The notes: generated from the letters alone by a model not told the origin. A stretch of DNA of 64,000 bases from an uncultured Alistipes sp. (GCA_910576555.1 CAJTIY010000003.1:124001-188000); one strand, 5' to 3'. Counted from the first letter of the stretch, positions 18,664 through 27,099 are shown. Numbers and translations: made by a program.

Positions 18664-19925
18664 AGAAAGTAGATGTGATCCTCGGCCTGCAGTGGGGCGA
18701 CGAGGGCAAGGGGAAGGTAGTGGACGTGCTGACTCCCCGTTATGAAGTCGTAGCCCGTTTTCAGGGCGGTCCCAATGCCGGTCATACCCTCGAGTTCGAC
18801 GGCGAGAAGTACGTGCTCCGTTCGATCCCTTCGGGTATTTTTCAGGGTGGCAAGACCAACATCATCGGCAACGGCGTGGTGCTCGACGCCATCCTGTTCC
18901 GCGCCGAGGCGGAGGAGCTCGCCAAGAGCGGCCACGACCTCACGCGGCAGCTCTGCATTTCGAAGAAGGCCCACCTGATCCTGCCCACGCACCGCATCCT
19001 CGACGCCGCCTACGAAGCGGCGAAGGGCAGCGCCAAGATCGGCACTACGGGCAAGGGCATCGGCCCCACCTACACGGACAAGGTGAGCCGCAACGGCATG
19101 CGCGTGGGCGATCTGTTGAGCCCCGACTTCCGGGCGATCTACGCTGCGGCGAAGGCGCGCCACGAGGCGATTCTCCGCAGCCTCGGCTACGCCTACGACA
19201 TTGCGGAGCTCGAGGCGCAGTGGTTCGACGCCGTGGAGTACCTCAAGCGTTTCCGCATCATCGACAGCGAATACTTCGTCAACGGCGCCCTCGACGAGGG
19301 CCGCAGCGTGCTGGCCGAGGGTGCGCAGGGCACGCTGCTCGACGTCGACTTCGGGTCGTATCCCTTCGTCACTTCGTCGAACACGGTCTGCGCCGGCGTC
19401 TGCACGGGTCTGGGCGTGGCGCCCCGCCGCATCGGCGAGGTCTTCGGCATCTTCAAGGCCTACTGCACGCGCGTGGGCAGCGGACCCTTCCCCACGGAGC
19501 TGTTCGACGAGACGGGCGACCGCCTCTGCACGCTGGGCCACGAGTTCGGTGCCGTGACGGGGCGCAAGCGCCGCTGCGGCTGGCTCGACATGGTGGCGCT
19601 CAAGTACTCGATCATGATCAACGGCGTGACGCAGCTCATCATGATGAAGTCCGACGTGATGAACGACTTCGAGACGATCAAGGTCGCCACGGCCTACCGC
19701 ATCGACGGCCGCCTTACGGAGGAGTTCCCCTACGAGACAGCGGCCGAGATCGAGCCCGTGTACACCGAGCTCGAAGGGTGGCGCTGCGACCTGCGCAGCT
19801 GCCGCAGATACGACGAATTCCCCGAGGCGTTCCGCCGCTACGTGGAGTTCATCGAACGCGAGACGGGCGTGCCGGTGAAGATCATCTCCGTCGGTCCCGA
19901 CCGCGACGAGACCATCGTGCGCTGA
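18660..19925 (+). CDS. purA: Adenylosuccinate synthetase
   Basis: A 421-residue GTP-dependent enzyme that joins IMP and aspartate, the first committed step to AMP. Signatures: GLQWGDEGKGKVVD at about residues 9-22 with the catalytic Asp, NAGHTLEFDG at about 38-47 with the catalytic His, and GTTGKGIGPTYTDK at about 127-140. Further motifs are AEGAQGTLLDVDFGSYPFVTSS around 220-241 and KRRCGWLD near 301. The start MKKVDVILGLQ is the family start; the open frame upstream is Arg-rich and not homologous. The long leader (about 200 nt) and the overlapping short ORF are unusual. A strong hairpin follows. Confidence 0.97.
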   Translation: MKKVDVILGLQWGDEGKGKVVDVLTPRYEVVARFQGGPNAGHTLEFDGEKYVLRSIPSGIFQGGKTNIIGNGVVLDAILFRAEAEELAKSGHDLTRQLCISKKAHLILPTHRILDAAYEAAKGSAKIGTTGKGIGPTYTDKVSRNGMRVGDLLSPDFRAIYAAAKARHEAILRSLGYAYDIAELEAQWFDAVEYLKRFRIIDSEYFVNGALDEGRSVLAEGAQGTLLDVDFGSYPFVTSSNTVCAGVCTGLGVAPRRIGEVFGIFKAYCTRVGSGPFPTELFDETGDRLCTLGHEFGAVTGRKRRCGWLDMVALKYSIMINGVTQLIMMKSDVMNDFETIKVATAYRIDGRLTEEFPYETAAEIEPVYTELEGWRCDLRSCRRYDEFPEAFRRYVEFIERETGVPVKIISVGPDRDETIVR

Positions 19926-19947
19926 TCCGCCGCTTCGTGCCATGTAC

Positions 19948-19996
19948 GCGCATCGAACGCCGCGCCTCCTGCGGGAGGCCGCGGCTGCGGATGCGC
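19948..19996 (+). terminator. Large hairpin between purA and etfB
   Basis: The outer stem GCGCATC / GATGCGC (19948-19954 with 19990-19996) encloses an inner, nearly perfect GC-rich stem. No T tract follows, so it may be an mRNA processing or stability element rather than a terminator. Confidence 0.5.
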
Positions 19997-20032
19997 ATCA
20001 CCTGAAACTTACAGTCAACATCAACCTACCTT

Positions 20033-20911
20033 ATGAAACAACCGCTTAAAATTGTCGTACTGGCCAAGCAGGTGCCCGACACCCGCAACGTAGGCAAGGA
20101 CGCGATGACCCCCGAAGGGACGGTCAACCGCGCCGCGCTTCCGGCCATCTTCAATCCCGAAGACCTCAATGCCCTCGAAATGGCCCTCGCGCTGAAGGAC
20201 CGCACGGAGGGCTCCACGGTGCACGTGCTGACGATGGGGCCGCAGCGTGCCGCCGACATCATCCGCGACGCGATGTTCCGCGGCGCCGACGGAGGCTACC
20301 TGCTCTCGGGCCGCGAATTCGCCGGCTCCGATACGCTGGCCACCTCCTATGCGCTCTCGTGCGCGCTGAAGAAGATCCGCCCCGACGTCATCGTCGCCGG
20401 CCGTCAGGCCATCGACGGCGACACGGCGCAGGTGGGCCCGCAGGTGGCCGAGAAGCTCGGGCTGCCGCAGGTGACCTATGCCGAGGAGATCCTCGCCGTG
20501 GAGCCGGAGAAGCTGGTCATCAAGCGCCGTCTGGAGCACGGCACGGAGGTCGTCGAGTGTCCGATTCCCCTCGTGGTGACGGCCAACGCTTCGGCCGCCT
20601 CGTGCCGTCCGCGCAATGCCAAGCGCGTGATGACCTACAAGTGCGCGATGGCGGCATCGGAGATCGCCGCGGCGCCCGAATCGGCCGCTGCGCTGCGTGC
20701 CGCCGCGAAGCCCGCGCTGCAGATCGTCGAGTGGGCCGCCGTCGACGTCGATCCCGATCCGCAGCAGCTGGGCCTCACCGGTTCGCCGACGAAGGTGAAG
20801 CGGATCGAGAACGTGGTTTTCGCCGCGAAGGAGGCCAAGAAACTCACCGCCGCCGACGAGGACATCAATGAACTTATGGTCGAACTGATTGCGAGCCACA
20901 CGCTCGGTTAA
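20033..20911 (+). CDS. etfB: Electron transfer flavoprotein subunit beta
   Basis: A 292-residue ETF beta subunit. It starts with the family pattern KIVVLAKQVPDT and has the AMP/nucleotide-binding region VIVAGRQAIDGDTAQVGPQVAEKLGLPQVTY at about residues 119-149. With EtfA it carries electrons from acyl-CoA dehydrogenase to the quinone pool or to bifurcating partners. The segment from about 185 to 250 is Ala-rich. It is first in the operon etfB-etfA-acyl-CoA dehydrogenase (12-base gap to etfA). I see no clear promoter between purA and this gene, only a large hairpin and a TACCTTAT near the start. Confidence 0.94.
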   Translation: MKQPLKIVVLAKQVPDTRNVGKDAMTPEGTVNRAALPAIFNPEDLNALEMALALKDRTEGSTVHVLTMGPQRAADIIRDAMFRGADGGYLLSGREFAGSDTLATSYALSCALKKIRPDVIVAGRQAIDGDTAQVGPQVAEKLGLPQVTYAEEILAVEPEKLVIKRRLEHGTEVVECPIPLVVTANASAASCRPRNAKRVMTYKCAMAASEIAAAPESAAALRAAAKPALQIVEWAAVDVDPDPQQLGLTGSPTKVKRIENVVFAAKEAKKLTAADEDINELMVELIASHTLG

Positions 20912-20923
20912 TGCACTTCGGAG

Positions 20924-21943
20924 ATGAACAACATATTCGTATATATCGAGATGGAGGGCGGCAAGGTCGCCGACGTGAGTCTCGAACTGCTGACCAAAGG
21001 CCGTGAACTGGCCGACACGCTGGGCGTGAAACTGGAGGCCGTCTGCGTGGGCGAGCACCTCGCGGGCCTCGAAAAGGAGCTGGCCGAGTACGGCGCCGAC
21101 ACGGTGTGGGTGGCCGACGACGCCATCTTCAATCCCTTCCGCACGCTGCCCCACACGGCGGTGCTGTGCGGCCTGATCGAACAGGAGAAACCCCAGATCG
21201 CGCTCTTCGGCGCCACCTGCACGGGCCGCGACTTCGCGCCGCGCGTGTCGTCGGCGCTGCACAGCGGTCTGACGGCCGACTGCACGCAGCTGGTCATCGG
21301 CGACCACAAGGACGCCAAGAGCGGCAAGGAGTACACCGACCTGCTCTACCAGATCCGTCCCGCCTTCGGCGGCAACATCATCGCCACGATCGTCAACCCC
21401 GACCACCGTCCCCAGATGGCGACCGTCCGCGAGGGCGTGATGCGCAAGGAGAAGGCCGCGACGCCCGGTGCCGGCGAGGTGAAGGCGATCGACTGGCGCA
21501 AGTTCGTGAAGGACACGGACCTCGCCGTGCGGATCGTCGAGCGTCAGATCGAGGAGCGCAAGATCGACATCAAGGGCGCCCCGATCATCGTCGCGGGCGG
21601 CTACGGTATGGGTTCGAAGGAGAACTTCCGGCTGGTGCACGAGCTCGCCGACGTGCTGGGCGCCGAGGTGGGCGCCAGCCGTGCGGCGGTCGATGCAGGC
21701 TTCACGGAGCATGCGCGTCAGGTGGGGCAGACGGGCGTCACGGTGCGTCCGAAGCTCTACATCGCCTGCGGTATTTCGGGTCAGATCCAGCACACGGCCG
21801 GCATGGATCAGTCGTCGATGGTCATCTCGATCAACAACGATCCCGAAGCGCCGATCTGCAAGATCGCCGATTACGCCATCACGGGCGATGTCAACGAGAT
21901 TATCCCCAAGATGATCAGGTATTACAAGCAAAATTCGAAGTAA
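20924..21943 (+). CDS. etfA: Electron transfer flavoprotein subunit alpha
   Basis: A 339-residue ETF alpha subunit. The C-terminal FAD domain is clear: IIVAGGYGMGSKENF at about residues 221-235, then ASRAAVDAGFTEHARQVGQTG at about 251-271, and the ISGQIQHTAGM motif at about 283-293 that contacts FAD. Residues in SIDNDPEAPI-like form are present as SINNDPEAPI at about 300. It forms a heterodimer with EtfB. Its TAA is followed directly by the ATG of the dehydrogenase with no gap. Confidence 0.95.
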   Translation: MNNIFVYIEMEGGKVADVSLELLTKGRELADTLGVKLEAVCVGEHLAGLEKELAEYGADTVWVADDAIFNPFRTLPHTAVLCGLIEQEKPQIALFGATCTGRDFAPRVSSALHSGLTADCTQLVIGDHKDAKSGKEYTDLLYQIRPAFGGNIIATIVNPDHRPQMATVREGVMRKEKAATPGAGEVKAIDWRKFVKDTDLAVRIVERQIEERKIDIKGAPIIVAGGYGMGSKENFRLVHELADVLGAEVGASRAAVDAGFTEHARQVGQTGVTVRPKLYIACGISGQIQHTAGMDQSSMVISINNDPEAPICKIADYAITGDVNEIIPKMIRYYKQNSK

Positions 21944-23671
21944 ATGGCTAATTTCTTTTCAGATAACAAGGATTTGCAGTTCCACCTCCAGCATCCGATG
22001 ATGCGCAAGATCGTGGAGCTGAAGGAGCGCGGCTTCGCCGAGAAGGACCTCTACGACCATGCGCCGCAGGATTTCGAAGATGCGATGGACTCCTACCGCC
22101 GCGTGCTGGAGATCGCCGGCGAGGTGTGCGGCGACGTGATCGCGCCTAACGCCGAGGGGGTGGACCACGAGGGTCCGCGCGTGGTCGACGACCACGTGGA
22201 GTACGCTTCGGGCACGGTCGAGAACCTCAAGGCGATCGTCGATGCGGGGTTGAGCGGACTGACGCTCCCGCGCAAGTACGACGGTCTGAACTTCCCGCTC
22301 GTCTGCTTCGTCATGGCCAACGAGATGGTGGCCCGCGCCGATGCCGGCTTCGAGAACATCTGGGGACTGCAGGACTGCGCCGAGACGCTCAACGAGTTCG
22401 CCTCGGAGGAGATCAAGCAGAAGTTCCTGCCGTGGGTTTCGGCCGGTGCGACCTGCGCGATGGACCTCACGGAGCCCGATGCCGGTTCGGATCTGGGTGC
22501 CGTGATGCTCAAGGCCACGTGGTCGGAGGAGCGGCAGACGTGGCTGCTCAACGGCGTGAAGCGCTTCATCACCAACGGCGACGGCGACGTGTCGCTGGTG
22601 CTGGCCCGTACGGAGGAGGGCACGACCGATGCCCGCGGTCTGTCGATGCTCGTCTACGACAAGCGCGACGGCGGCGTCAAGGTGCGCCGCATCGAGAACA
22701 AGATGGGCATCAAGGGTTCGCCCACGTGCGAGCTGGTCTTCACGAACGCTCCCGCGCAGCTGGTCGGCGACCGTAAGATGGGCCTTATCAAGTATGTGAT
22801 GTCGCTGATGAACGCCGCCCGTCTGGGCATCGGCGCGCAGTCGGTGGGTACGTGCGAAGCGGCCTACCGCGAGGCGCTGAAGTATGCGCAGGAGCGCGAG
22901 CAGTTCGGCAAGCCGATCATCCGTTTCGCCGCCGTGGCGGAGATGCTCGCGAACATGCACGCCAAGCTGCAGGGCGCCCGCGCGCTGCTCTACGAGACCA
23001 CGCGGTTCGTCGAGATCTACAAGCAGTATACGCATATTTCTCACGAGCGTCCGCTCGAAGGGGAGGAGCGTCAGGAGATGAAGTTCTACAACCGTCTGGC
23101 CGACGGCTTCACGCCGCTCGTGAAGCTCTTCTCGTCGGAGTATGCCAACCAGCTGGCCTACGACGCGATCCAGATCCACGGCGGCTCGGGCTTCATGAAG
23201 GACTACCCCTGCGAGCGCCTCTACCGCGATGCCCGCATCATGAACATCTACGAGGGCACCTCGCAGCTGCAGGTCGTGGCGGCGATCAACGCCGTGACGA
23301 AGGGCACGTTCATGGAGCAGATCGGGCGCTATGCCGCCGCCGAGTACACGGAGGCGATGCAGCCCGTCGTGGCGAAGCTCGCCGGGCTCACCGCGAAGTT
23401 CGCCGAGATGGTCGAGCGCGTGGAGACGGGCGACAAGGAGGTCGCCGGCTTCAAGGACTTCCACGCACGTCGTCTGGTCGAGACCGCAGGGCACATCATC
23501 ATCACCTTCCTGCTGGCCCGTCAGGCCGGCGAGGCGGAGGAGTATGCGCAGTCGGCCCGGATCTTCTGCAAGCTTGCCGAGGGCAAGATCGCCGAGGCCT
23601 ATGCCTACGTGATGAACTCCACGACGGAGGATGTGGCGCTCTTCAAGGCCGTAGCGGGCGAGGAGGCCTGA
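21944..23671 (+). CDS. Acyl-CoA dehydrogenase (long form)
   Basis: A 575-residue FAD enzyme, about 190 residues longer than short-chain acyl-CoA dehydrogenases owing to a C-terminal helical extension. Signatures: CAMDLTEPDAGSDLG at about residues 170-184, RFITNGDGD at about 206, the R-rich substrate loop near NAARLGIGAQSVG at about 288-300, and IYEGTSQLQ at about 433-441, where the Glu is the base in the short- and medium-chain enzymes. It oxidises an acyl-CoA to the enoyl-CoA, or runs in reverse, passing electrons to EtfAB encoded just upstream. The substrate is unknown; butyryl-, phenylacyl- or branched-chain CoAs are possible. Confidence 0.93.
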   Translation: MANFFSDNKDLQFHLQHPMMRKIVELKERGFAEKDLYDHAPQDFEDAMDSYRRVLEIAGEVCGDVIAPNAEGVDHEGPRVVDDHVEYASGTVENLKAIVDAGLSGLTLPRKYDGLNFPLVCFVMANEMVARADAGFENIWGLQDCAETLNEFASEEIKQKFLPWVSAGATCAMDLTEPDAGSDLGAVMLKATWSEERQTWLLNGVKRFITNGDGDVSLVLARTEEGTTDARGLSMLVYDKRDGGVKVRRIENKMGIKGSPTCELVFTNAPAQLVGDRKMGLIKYVMSLMNAARLGIGAQSVGTCEAAYREALKYAQEREQFGKPIIRFAAVAEMLANMHAKLQGARALLYETTRFVEIYKQYTHISHERPLEGEERQEMKFYNRLADGFTPLVKLFSSEYANQLAYDAIQIHGGSGFMKDYPCERLYRDARIMNIYEGTSQLQVVAAINAVTKGTFMEQIGRYAAAEYTEAMQPVVAKLAGLTAKFAEMVERVETGDKEVAGFKDFHARRLVETAGHIIITFLLARQAGEAEEYAQSARIFCKLAEGKIAEAYAYVMNSTTEDVALFKAVAGEEA

Positions 23672-23689
23672 TCGGCCGATTCCGTATGA

Positions 23690-23726
23690 CAAGGGAGGGG
23701 CTCCGGCGGAGCTCCTCCCTTTTTTC
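23690..23726 (+). terminator. Terminator of the etf-acyl-CoA dehydrogenase operon
   Basis: A 14-bp stem with one G-U pair (23691-23704 with 23707-23720), followed by T5-T6. Confidence 0.9.
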
Positions 23727-23919
23727 GGGGTCGTGCGCGGCTGTCGTCTGTGCGCGGCTTTGCGCCCGTCCGAGGGTCCGCTCGGGCGGTAGCCCGGCGC
23801 CGGCCTTCGCTCCGAAGCCTTCCGCAGCGCTACGGTCCGCGCGGCGGGCACCGGATGGTCGCGAACCGGTTGCGGGACGGCCGCGGAGGATCCTCGCTGC
23901 GGCGAACTTGTGCGAAGGC

Positions 23920-23950
23920 TTGTTTTTCTATCCGCTTCGTCCTATCTTTG
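23920..23950 (+). promoter_or_regulatory. Promoter of the thioredoxin-like lipoprotein gene
   Basis: -33 TTG at 23920-23922 and -7 TATCTTTG at 23943-23950, 20 bp apart. The ATG is 18 bases further on. Confidence 0.8.
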
Positions 23951-23968
23951 TCTGTAAATCGTACGACG

Positions 23969-24895
23969 ATGAAACGAATACCGATGCTTCTTCTGCTGCT
24001 CGCGACGCTCGCGTCGTGCGGCCGCCGCACCGCGAAGCCGCAGGCCGCTGCGGAGCCTTCGCGTCCGCGGGTCTTTCTGCCGGCGCTCGCGCCGTCGGGT
24101 CTTTCGCCCGAGGGGCAGCGGGACTATCTGCGACTTCACTACTGGGACAGGTTCGACTTCGCCGATACGCTCTTCCTGCGCGAGGCCGATACGCTGCAGC
24201 TGCTCGAGGCCTTCGCCCGCTATGTCGTGCTTTTGTCGGAGCATCCGACCGATGCGGCGCCGATGGATTCGCTCATGCGCCGCGCCTCTGCGTCGCGCCC
24301 CATGCTCGACTACTTCGCCATGCTGGCCGGGGAGGTGCTCCACGATCCCAATTCGCCCCTGCGCAACGACGAGTTCTATATCCCCGTGCTGCAGGCGCAG
24401 CTGGCCAGCGGCTTCTACGATGAGTACGAACGCCTCGCGCCCGAATATGCGCTGCGAATGGCCTCGCAGAACCGCATCGGTGCGCGGGCCAACGACTTCC
24501 GGTATACGCTCGCCTCGGGGCGGAGCGGCACGCTGTACGGCCTGCAGGCCCAATACGTGCTGCTGTTCATCAGCAATCCGGGCTGTCCGATGTGCCGCGA
24601 AATCCGCGAGGCGATCGAGGCGTCGCCCATGTGTTCGGAGCTCGTCGAGCGGGGACGGCTGAAGATCCTCGTCCTCTACCCCGACGAGGACCTCGCCGCG
24701 TGGCGCGCCTATGCCGACCGCATACCCGCCGGGTGGATCAACGCCTACGATGCCGGGTGCGTCGTGCGCGAGGAGGGGCTCTACGACCTCGCGGCCATTC
24801 CGTCGCTCTACCTGCTCGATGCCGACAAACGCGTGCTGGTGAAGGATGCCGCCGACGTGGCGCTCGTCGAGGCGGCGATCGACGGGAGGCCGTAG
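23969..24895 (+). CDS. Thioredoxin-like lipoprotein (DUF5106-like)
   Basis: A 308-residue lipoprotein; the lipobox LASC is at residues about 14-17 of MKRIPMLLLLLATLASCG. The middle region (YWDRFDFADTLFLRE, then SEHPTDAAPMDSLMRRA) matches the helical DUF5106 domain found with thioredoxin folds in Bacteroidales. The C-terminal half is a thioredoxin fold with the redox motif NPGCPMCREIRE at about residues 208-219 and the cis-Pro segment AAIPSLYLLDADKRV near 276-290. It probably acts as a periplasmic thiol-disulphide protein or peroxide-linked reductase. It is a single-gene unit. Confidence 0.83.
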   Translation: MKRIPMLLLLLATLASCGRRTAKPQAAAEPSRPRVFLPALAPSGLSPEGQRDYLRLHYWDRFDFADTLFLREADTLQLLEAFARYVVLLSEHPTDAAPMDSLMRRASASRPMLDYFAMLAGEVLHDPNSPLRNDEFYIPVLQAQLASGFYDEYERLAPEYALRMASQNRIGARANDFRYTLASGRSGTLYGLQAQYVLLFISNPGCPMCREIREAIEASPMCSELVERGRLKILVLYPDEDLAAWRAYADRIPAGWINAYDAGCVVREEGLYDLAAIPSLYLLDADKRVLVKDAADVALVEAAIDGRP

Positions 24896-25021
24896 CGATT
24901 CTCGGCGGCGGTCCTGTTCCGATATGCTTTCCGGATACGCTCCGGGCGGGGTATAAGCAGCGACTATCGGCCTATAAAAAAAGACGATGGCCCGAATGCG
25001 GAAAGTTCGGCGGGAAATTCG

Positions 25022-25029
25022 TAACTTTG
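25022..25029 (+). promoter_or_regulatory. -7 box TAACTTTG of the rubrerythrin gene
   Basis: TAnnTTTG match 42 bases before the ATG. The -33 is not convincing, so an activator may be needed (inference). Confidence 0.6.
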
Positions 25030-25071
25030 TCTTGCAAACAAAGCGATACACTAACCAAACAATCGAAGATT

Positions 25072-25626
25072 ATGGCAAAGAAATGGCGTTGTACCGTCTG
25101 TGGATATATCCACGAGGGTCCCGAGGCACCCGAGCAGTGCCCGATGTGCAAGGTAGGCAAGGATAAGTTCGTCGAGATCGAAGAGCAGGAGGGCGACCTC
25201 GACTTCGTGACCGTACACCAGATCGGCGACGGCAAGGGTGCCAGCGCTGAACTCTGGGAGGGACTCCAGAACCACTTCATGGGCGAGTGCACCGAGGTGG
25301 GCATGTATCTGGCGATGAGCCGTCAGGCCGATCGCGAGGGTTATCCCGAGATCGCCGAGGCCTACAAGCGCTATGCGTGGGAGGAGGCCGAGCACGCGTC
25401 GAAGTTCGCGGAGCTCATCGGCGAAGTTGTCTGGGATACCAAGACCAACCTCTACAAGCGTATGAACGCCGAGTGCGGCGCCTGTGAGGACAAGATGCGT
25501 CTGGCGCGTCTGGCCAAGCAGGAGAACCTCGACGCCGTGCACGACACCGTGCACGAGATGGCGAAGGATGAAGCACGCCACGGCAAAGGCTTCGAAGGCC
25601 TCTACAAGCGTTATTTCGGCAAGTAG
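25072..25626 (+). CDS. Reverse rubrerythrin (rubredoxin domain first)
   Basis: A 184-residue protein in which the rubredoxin-type Fe(Cys)4 site (WRCTVCGYIHEG ... CPMC, residues about 6-27) precedes the ferritin-like diiron domain. The diiron ligands are visible as FMGECTEVGMY at about 68-78, YAWEEAEHASKF at about 101-112, ECGACEDK at about 136 and VHEMAKDEARHGKGF at about 161-175. This order is opposite to classical rubrerythrin. Such proteins reduce hydrogen peroxide or oxygen to water in anaerobes, taking electrons through the rubredoxin site from NADH via a partner. It is a single-gene unit in the cytoplasm. Confidence 0.95.
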   Translation: MAKKWRCTVCGYIHEGPEAPEQCPMCKVGKDKFVEIEEQEGDLDFVTVHQIGDGKGASAELWEGLQNHFMGECTEVGMYLAMSRQADREGYPEIAEAYKRYAWEEAEHASKFAELIGEVVWDTKTNLYKRMNAECGACEDKMRLARLAKQENLDAVHDTVHEMAKDEARHGKGFEGLYKRYFGK

Positions 25627-25648
25627 CAGTCCCTCGGACGATATGAAG

Positions 25649-25687
25649 AGGCCGGAATCCGTCAGCGGGTTCCGGCTTCGGCTTTTT
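25649..25687 (+). terminator. Terminator of the rubrerythrin gene
   Basis: A 10-bp stem GCCGGAATCC / GGGTTCCGGC with a 6-nt loop; a T5 run follows a few bases later. Confidence 0.7.
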
Positions 25688-25917
25688 CGGACGGCGGCTT
25701 CCGCTGCGGTCGTCGCTCCTGTTTCCGTTCGCGCAACCCGTGTCGGGCCTGCGGTTTTCGCCGGCGCGGCGTTGTCGGCGGAGGCGGTCCGGTCGCGGTG
25801 CGATGAACGGGGATGCGTAGCGGCGGTGTGCGGACCCGTATCCGGGGAAGACGGCTGGCTGGGGAGGGTCGCGGTGCCGCAGCATGCCGCCGCGCCGGGT
25901 GAGGTCGCGGACGGGCG
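25688..25917. other. Non-coding region between two convergent terminators
   Basis: About 230 bases of GC-rich sequence with no supported gene. Open frames on both strands cross the hairpins and look random. Confidence 0.55.
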
Positions 25918-25955
25918 CAAAAAAACGGACTTCGGCGAGAGGCGAAGTCCGTTTT
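25918..25955 (-). terminator. Terminator of the YtxH-membrane protein pair
   Basis: A 13-bp perfect stem AAAACGGACTTCG / CGAAGTCCGTTTT with an 8-nt loop; on the minus strand it runs into a T-rich end. Confidence 0.9.
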
Positions 25956-25962
25956 CGAAGCG

Positions 25963-26313
25963 TCATGCGCGCAGAAAGTCGAATAGCTGCAGGAACAGGT
26001 CGATTTTGTGCGTGAACCATCGGTAGGCCGTCTTGGCTGCGTAGGCCACGTCGTAGACCGTGTCGATCTGCTCCTGAATGCGTGCGATCGGAGCGCGCAG
26101 CGCCAGCAGATAGATCACGCCTGCCAGCAGGAAGCAGAAGCCGCCGATGATCAGCGTCGCCGCGATGAGCGACCCGGTCAGTGCCGAGAGCCATACGACC
26201 AGCGTGGCGATCAGCAGCATCACACCCATCGCTGCGGCCAACACGAAGAAGATCAGTCCGAGGAAGAAGTTGCCGCCGGATTTTTTCGTGCGATCCATCT
26301 GTCGGAGAGCCAT
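25963..26313 (-). CDS. Small two-helix membrane protein (phage-holin-superfamily-III-like)
   Basis: 116 residues. Two long hydrophobic helices (FFLGLIFFVLAAAMGVMLLI at about 16-35 and AATLIIGGFCFLLAGVIYLL at about 51-70) are followed by a helical cytoplasmic tail of about 45 residues ending FLQLFDFLRA. Proteins of this build next to YtxH genes are often annotated as phage holin family in Bacteroidales, but no phage genes are near and it is more likely a general envelope protein. It starts 3 bases after the YtxH gene stop (MALRQMDRTKK), so the two form an operon. An internal start at the second Met is possible. Confidence 0.75.
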   Translation of the reverse strand: MALRQMDRTKKSGGNFFLGLIFFVLAAAMGVMLLIATLVVWLSALTGSLIAATLIIGGFCFLLAGVIYLLALRAPIARIQEQIDTVYDVAYAAKTAYRWFTHKIDLFLQLFDFLRA

Positions 26314-26316
26314 GCG

Positions 26317-26523
26317 TTATTTCTCGCAGTTGCAGCGGAGCTCGTCGAATTCGTTCTCGAGTTCGGCAGCCTTGTTCTTGGCCTTGCGAACGCCTTCGTC
26401 GATGGCGTCCTTGATGCGGCGGCGCAGTTCCGGGCCCGACTGGGGCGTCATGAGCATGGCGAGAGCCGAACCTACGAGCATACCGCCGATGAGCGATGCG
26501 ATAACGGTACCTGTGTTTTTCAT
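26317..26523 (-). CDS. YtxH domain small membrane protein
   Basis: 68 residues. A glycine-rich hydrophobic N-terminus (GTVIASLIGGMLVGSALAMLMTP) is followed by the YtxH-typical SGPELRRRIKDAIDEGVRKAKNKAAELE coiled coil. In Firmicutes and Bacteroidota such proteins are linked to envelope or general stress, with no defined reaction. The gene leads a two-gene minus-strand operon. Its upstream region overlaps the promoter of the divergent SLOG gene. It ends in CNCEK, with two closely spaced cysteines. Confidence 0.85.
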   Translation of the reverse strand: MKNTGTVIASLIGGMLVGSALAMLMTPQSGPELRRRIKDAIDEGVRKAKNKAAELENEFDELRCNCEK

Positions 26524-26580
26524 AGTGCTTGATGTTTTAAAAATTCATCGTTCGAACGTGCAAAGTCCGCGCCAAAGGAG

Positions 26581-26588
26581 TATCTTTG
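26581..26588 (+). promoter_or_regulatory. -7 box TATCTTTG of the SLOG gene
   Basis: Perfect consensus. The ATG begins 7 bases after it, so the message would be leaderless or nearly so. Confidence 0.65.
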
Positions 26589-26595
26589 TCTTGTG

Positions 26596-27099
26596 ATGTT
26601 CCCCCGCGACATAGCTCTCTCCTTTACGGGCCACCGCACCTACCGCGACCGGGCCGCAACCGCGCTGGAGGAGGTCGTGGAGCGTTTTTATGCCCGCGGG
26701 TTCCGGATCTTCCTGAACGGTATGGCCGTGGGTTTCGACCTTGCGGCGGCCGAGGCGGTGCTGCACTGCCGTGCGCGGCGACCCGACATCCGGCTGGTGG
26801 CCGTCATCCCCTTCGAGGGGCAGGAAACAACTTTCTCTGAGGAGGACCGCCGCCGTTACCGGCAGGTGCGGGCGGCAGCCGACGAGGTCGTGGTGCTGGC
26901 TCCCGCCTACCGTCGGGGATGCTACGCCGTGCGCAACGACTTTTTGGTCGATTGCGCCGGGGCGGTCGTCGCATGGTACGACGGTTCGCCCGGAGGTACG
27001 CGCTATACGTGGCGGCGCGCCCTCCGCTGCGGGCTGGAGGCGGTGAATCTCTGCCCGACGCCGGTCGCCGACGGCGTCGGCGAACCTACGCTGTTCTGA
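26596..27099 (+). CDS. SLOG-fold protein (DUF1273/YpsA-like)
   Basis: A 167-residue Rossmann-like protein. It begins ALSFTGHRTYRDRAA, with the SFTGHR motif typical of the YpsA/DUF1273 branch of the SLOG superfamily. The second motif, RIFLNGMAVGFDLAAAEAVL at about residues 36-55, carries the conserved Gly-x-Asp site. Later motifs are VIPFEGQETTFSEEDRRRY at about 72-90 and VRNDFLVDCAGAVVAWYDG around 114-132. SLOG domains bind nucleotides or nucleotide derivatives such as ADP-ribose. It is cytoplasmic and monocistronic. A GTG directly precedes the ATG; I prefer ATG. Confidence 0.85.
   Translation: MFPRDIALSFTGHRTYRDRAATALEEVVERFYARGFRIFLNGMAVGFDLAAAEAVLHCRARRPDIRLVAVIPFEGQETTFSEEDRRRYRQVRAAADEVVVLAPAYRRGCYAVRNDFLVDCAGAVVAWYDGSPGGTRYTWRRALRCGLEAVNLCPTPVADGVGEPTLF

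Noticed and set aside
25963..26313. Phage holin and hence a prophage remnant
   Set aside because: The label is only a superfamily resemblance. No integrase, lysin or structural phage gene lies nearby.
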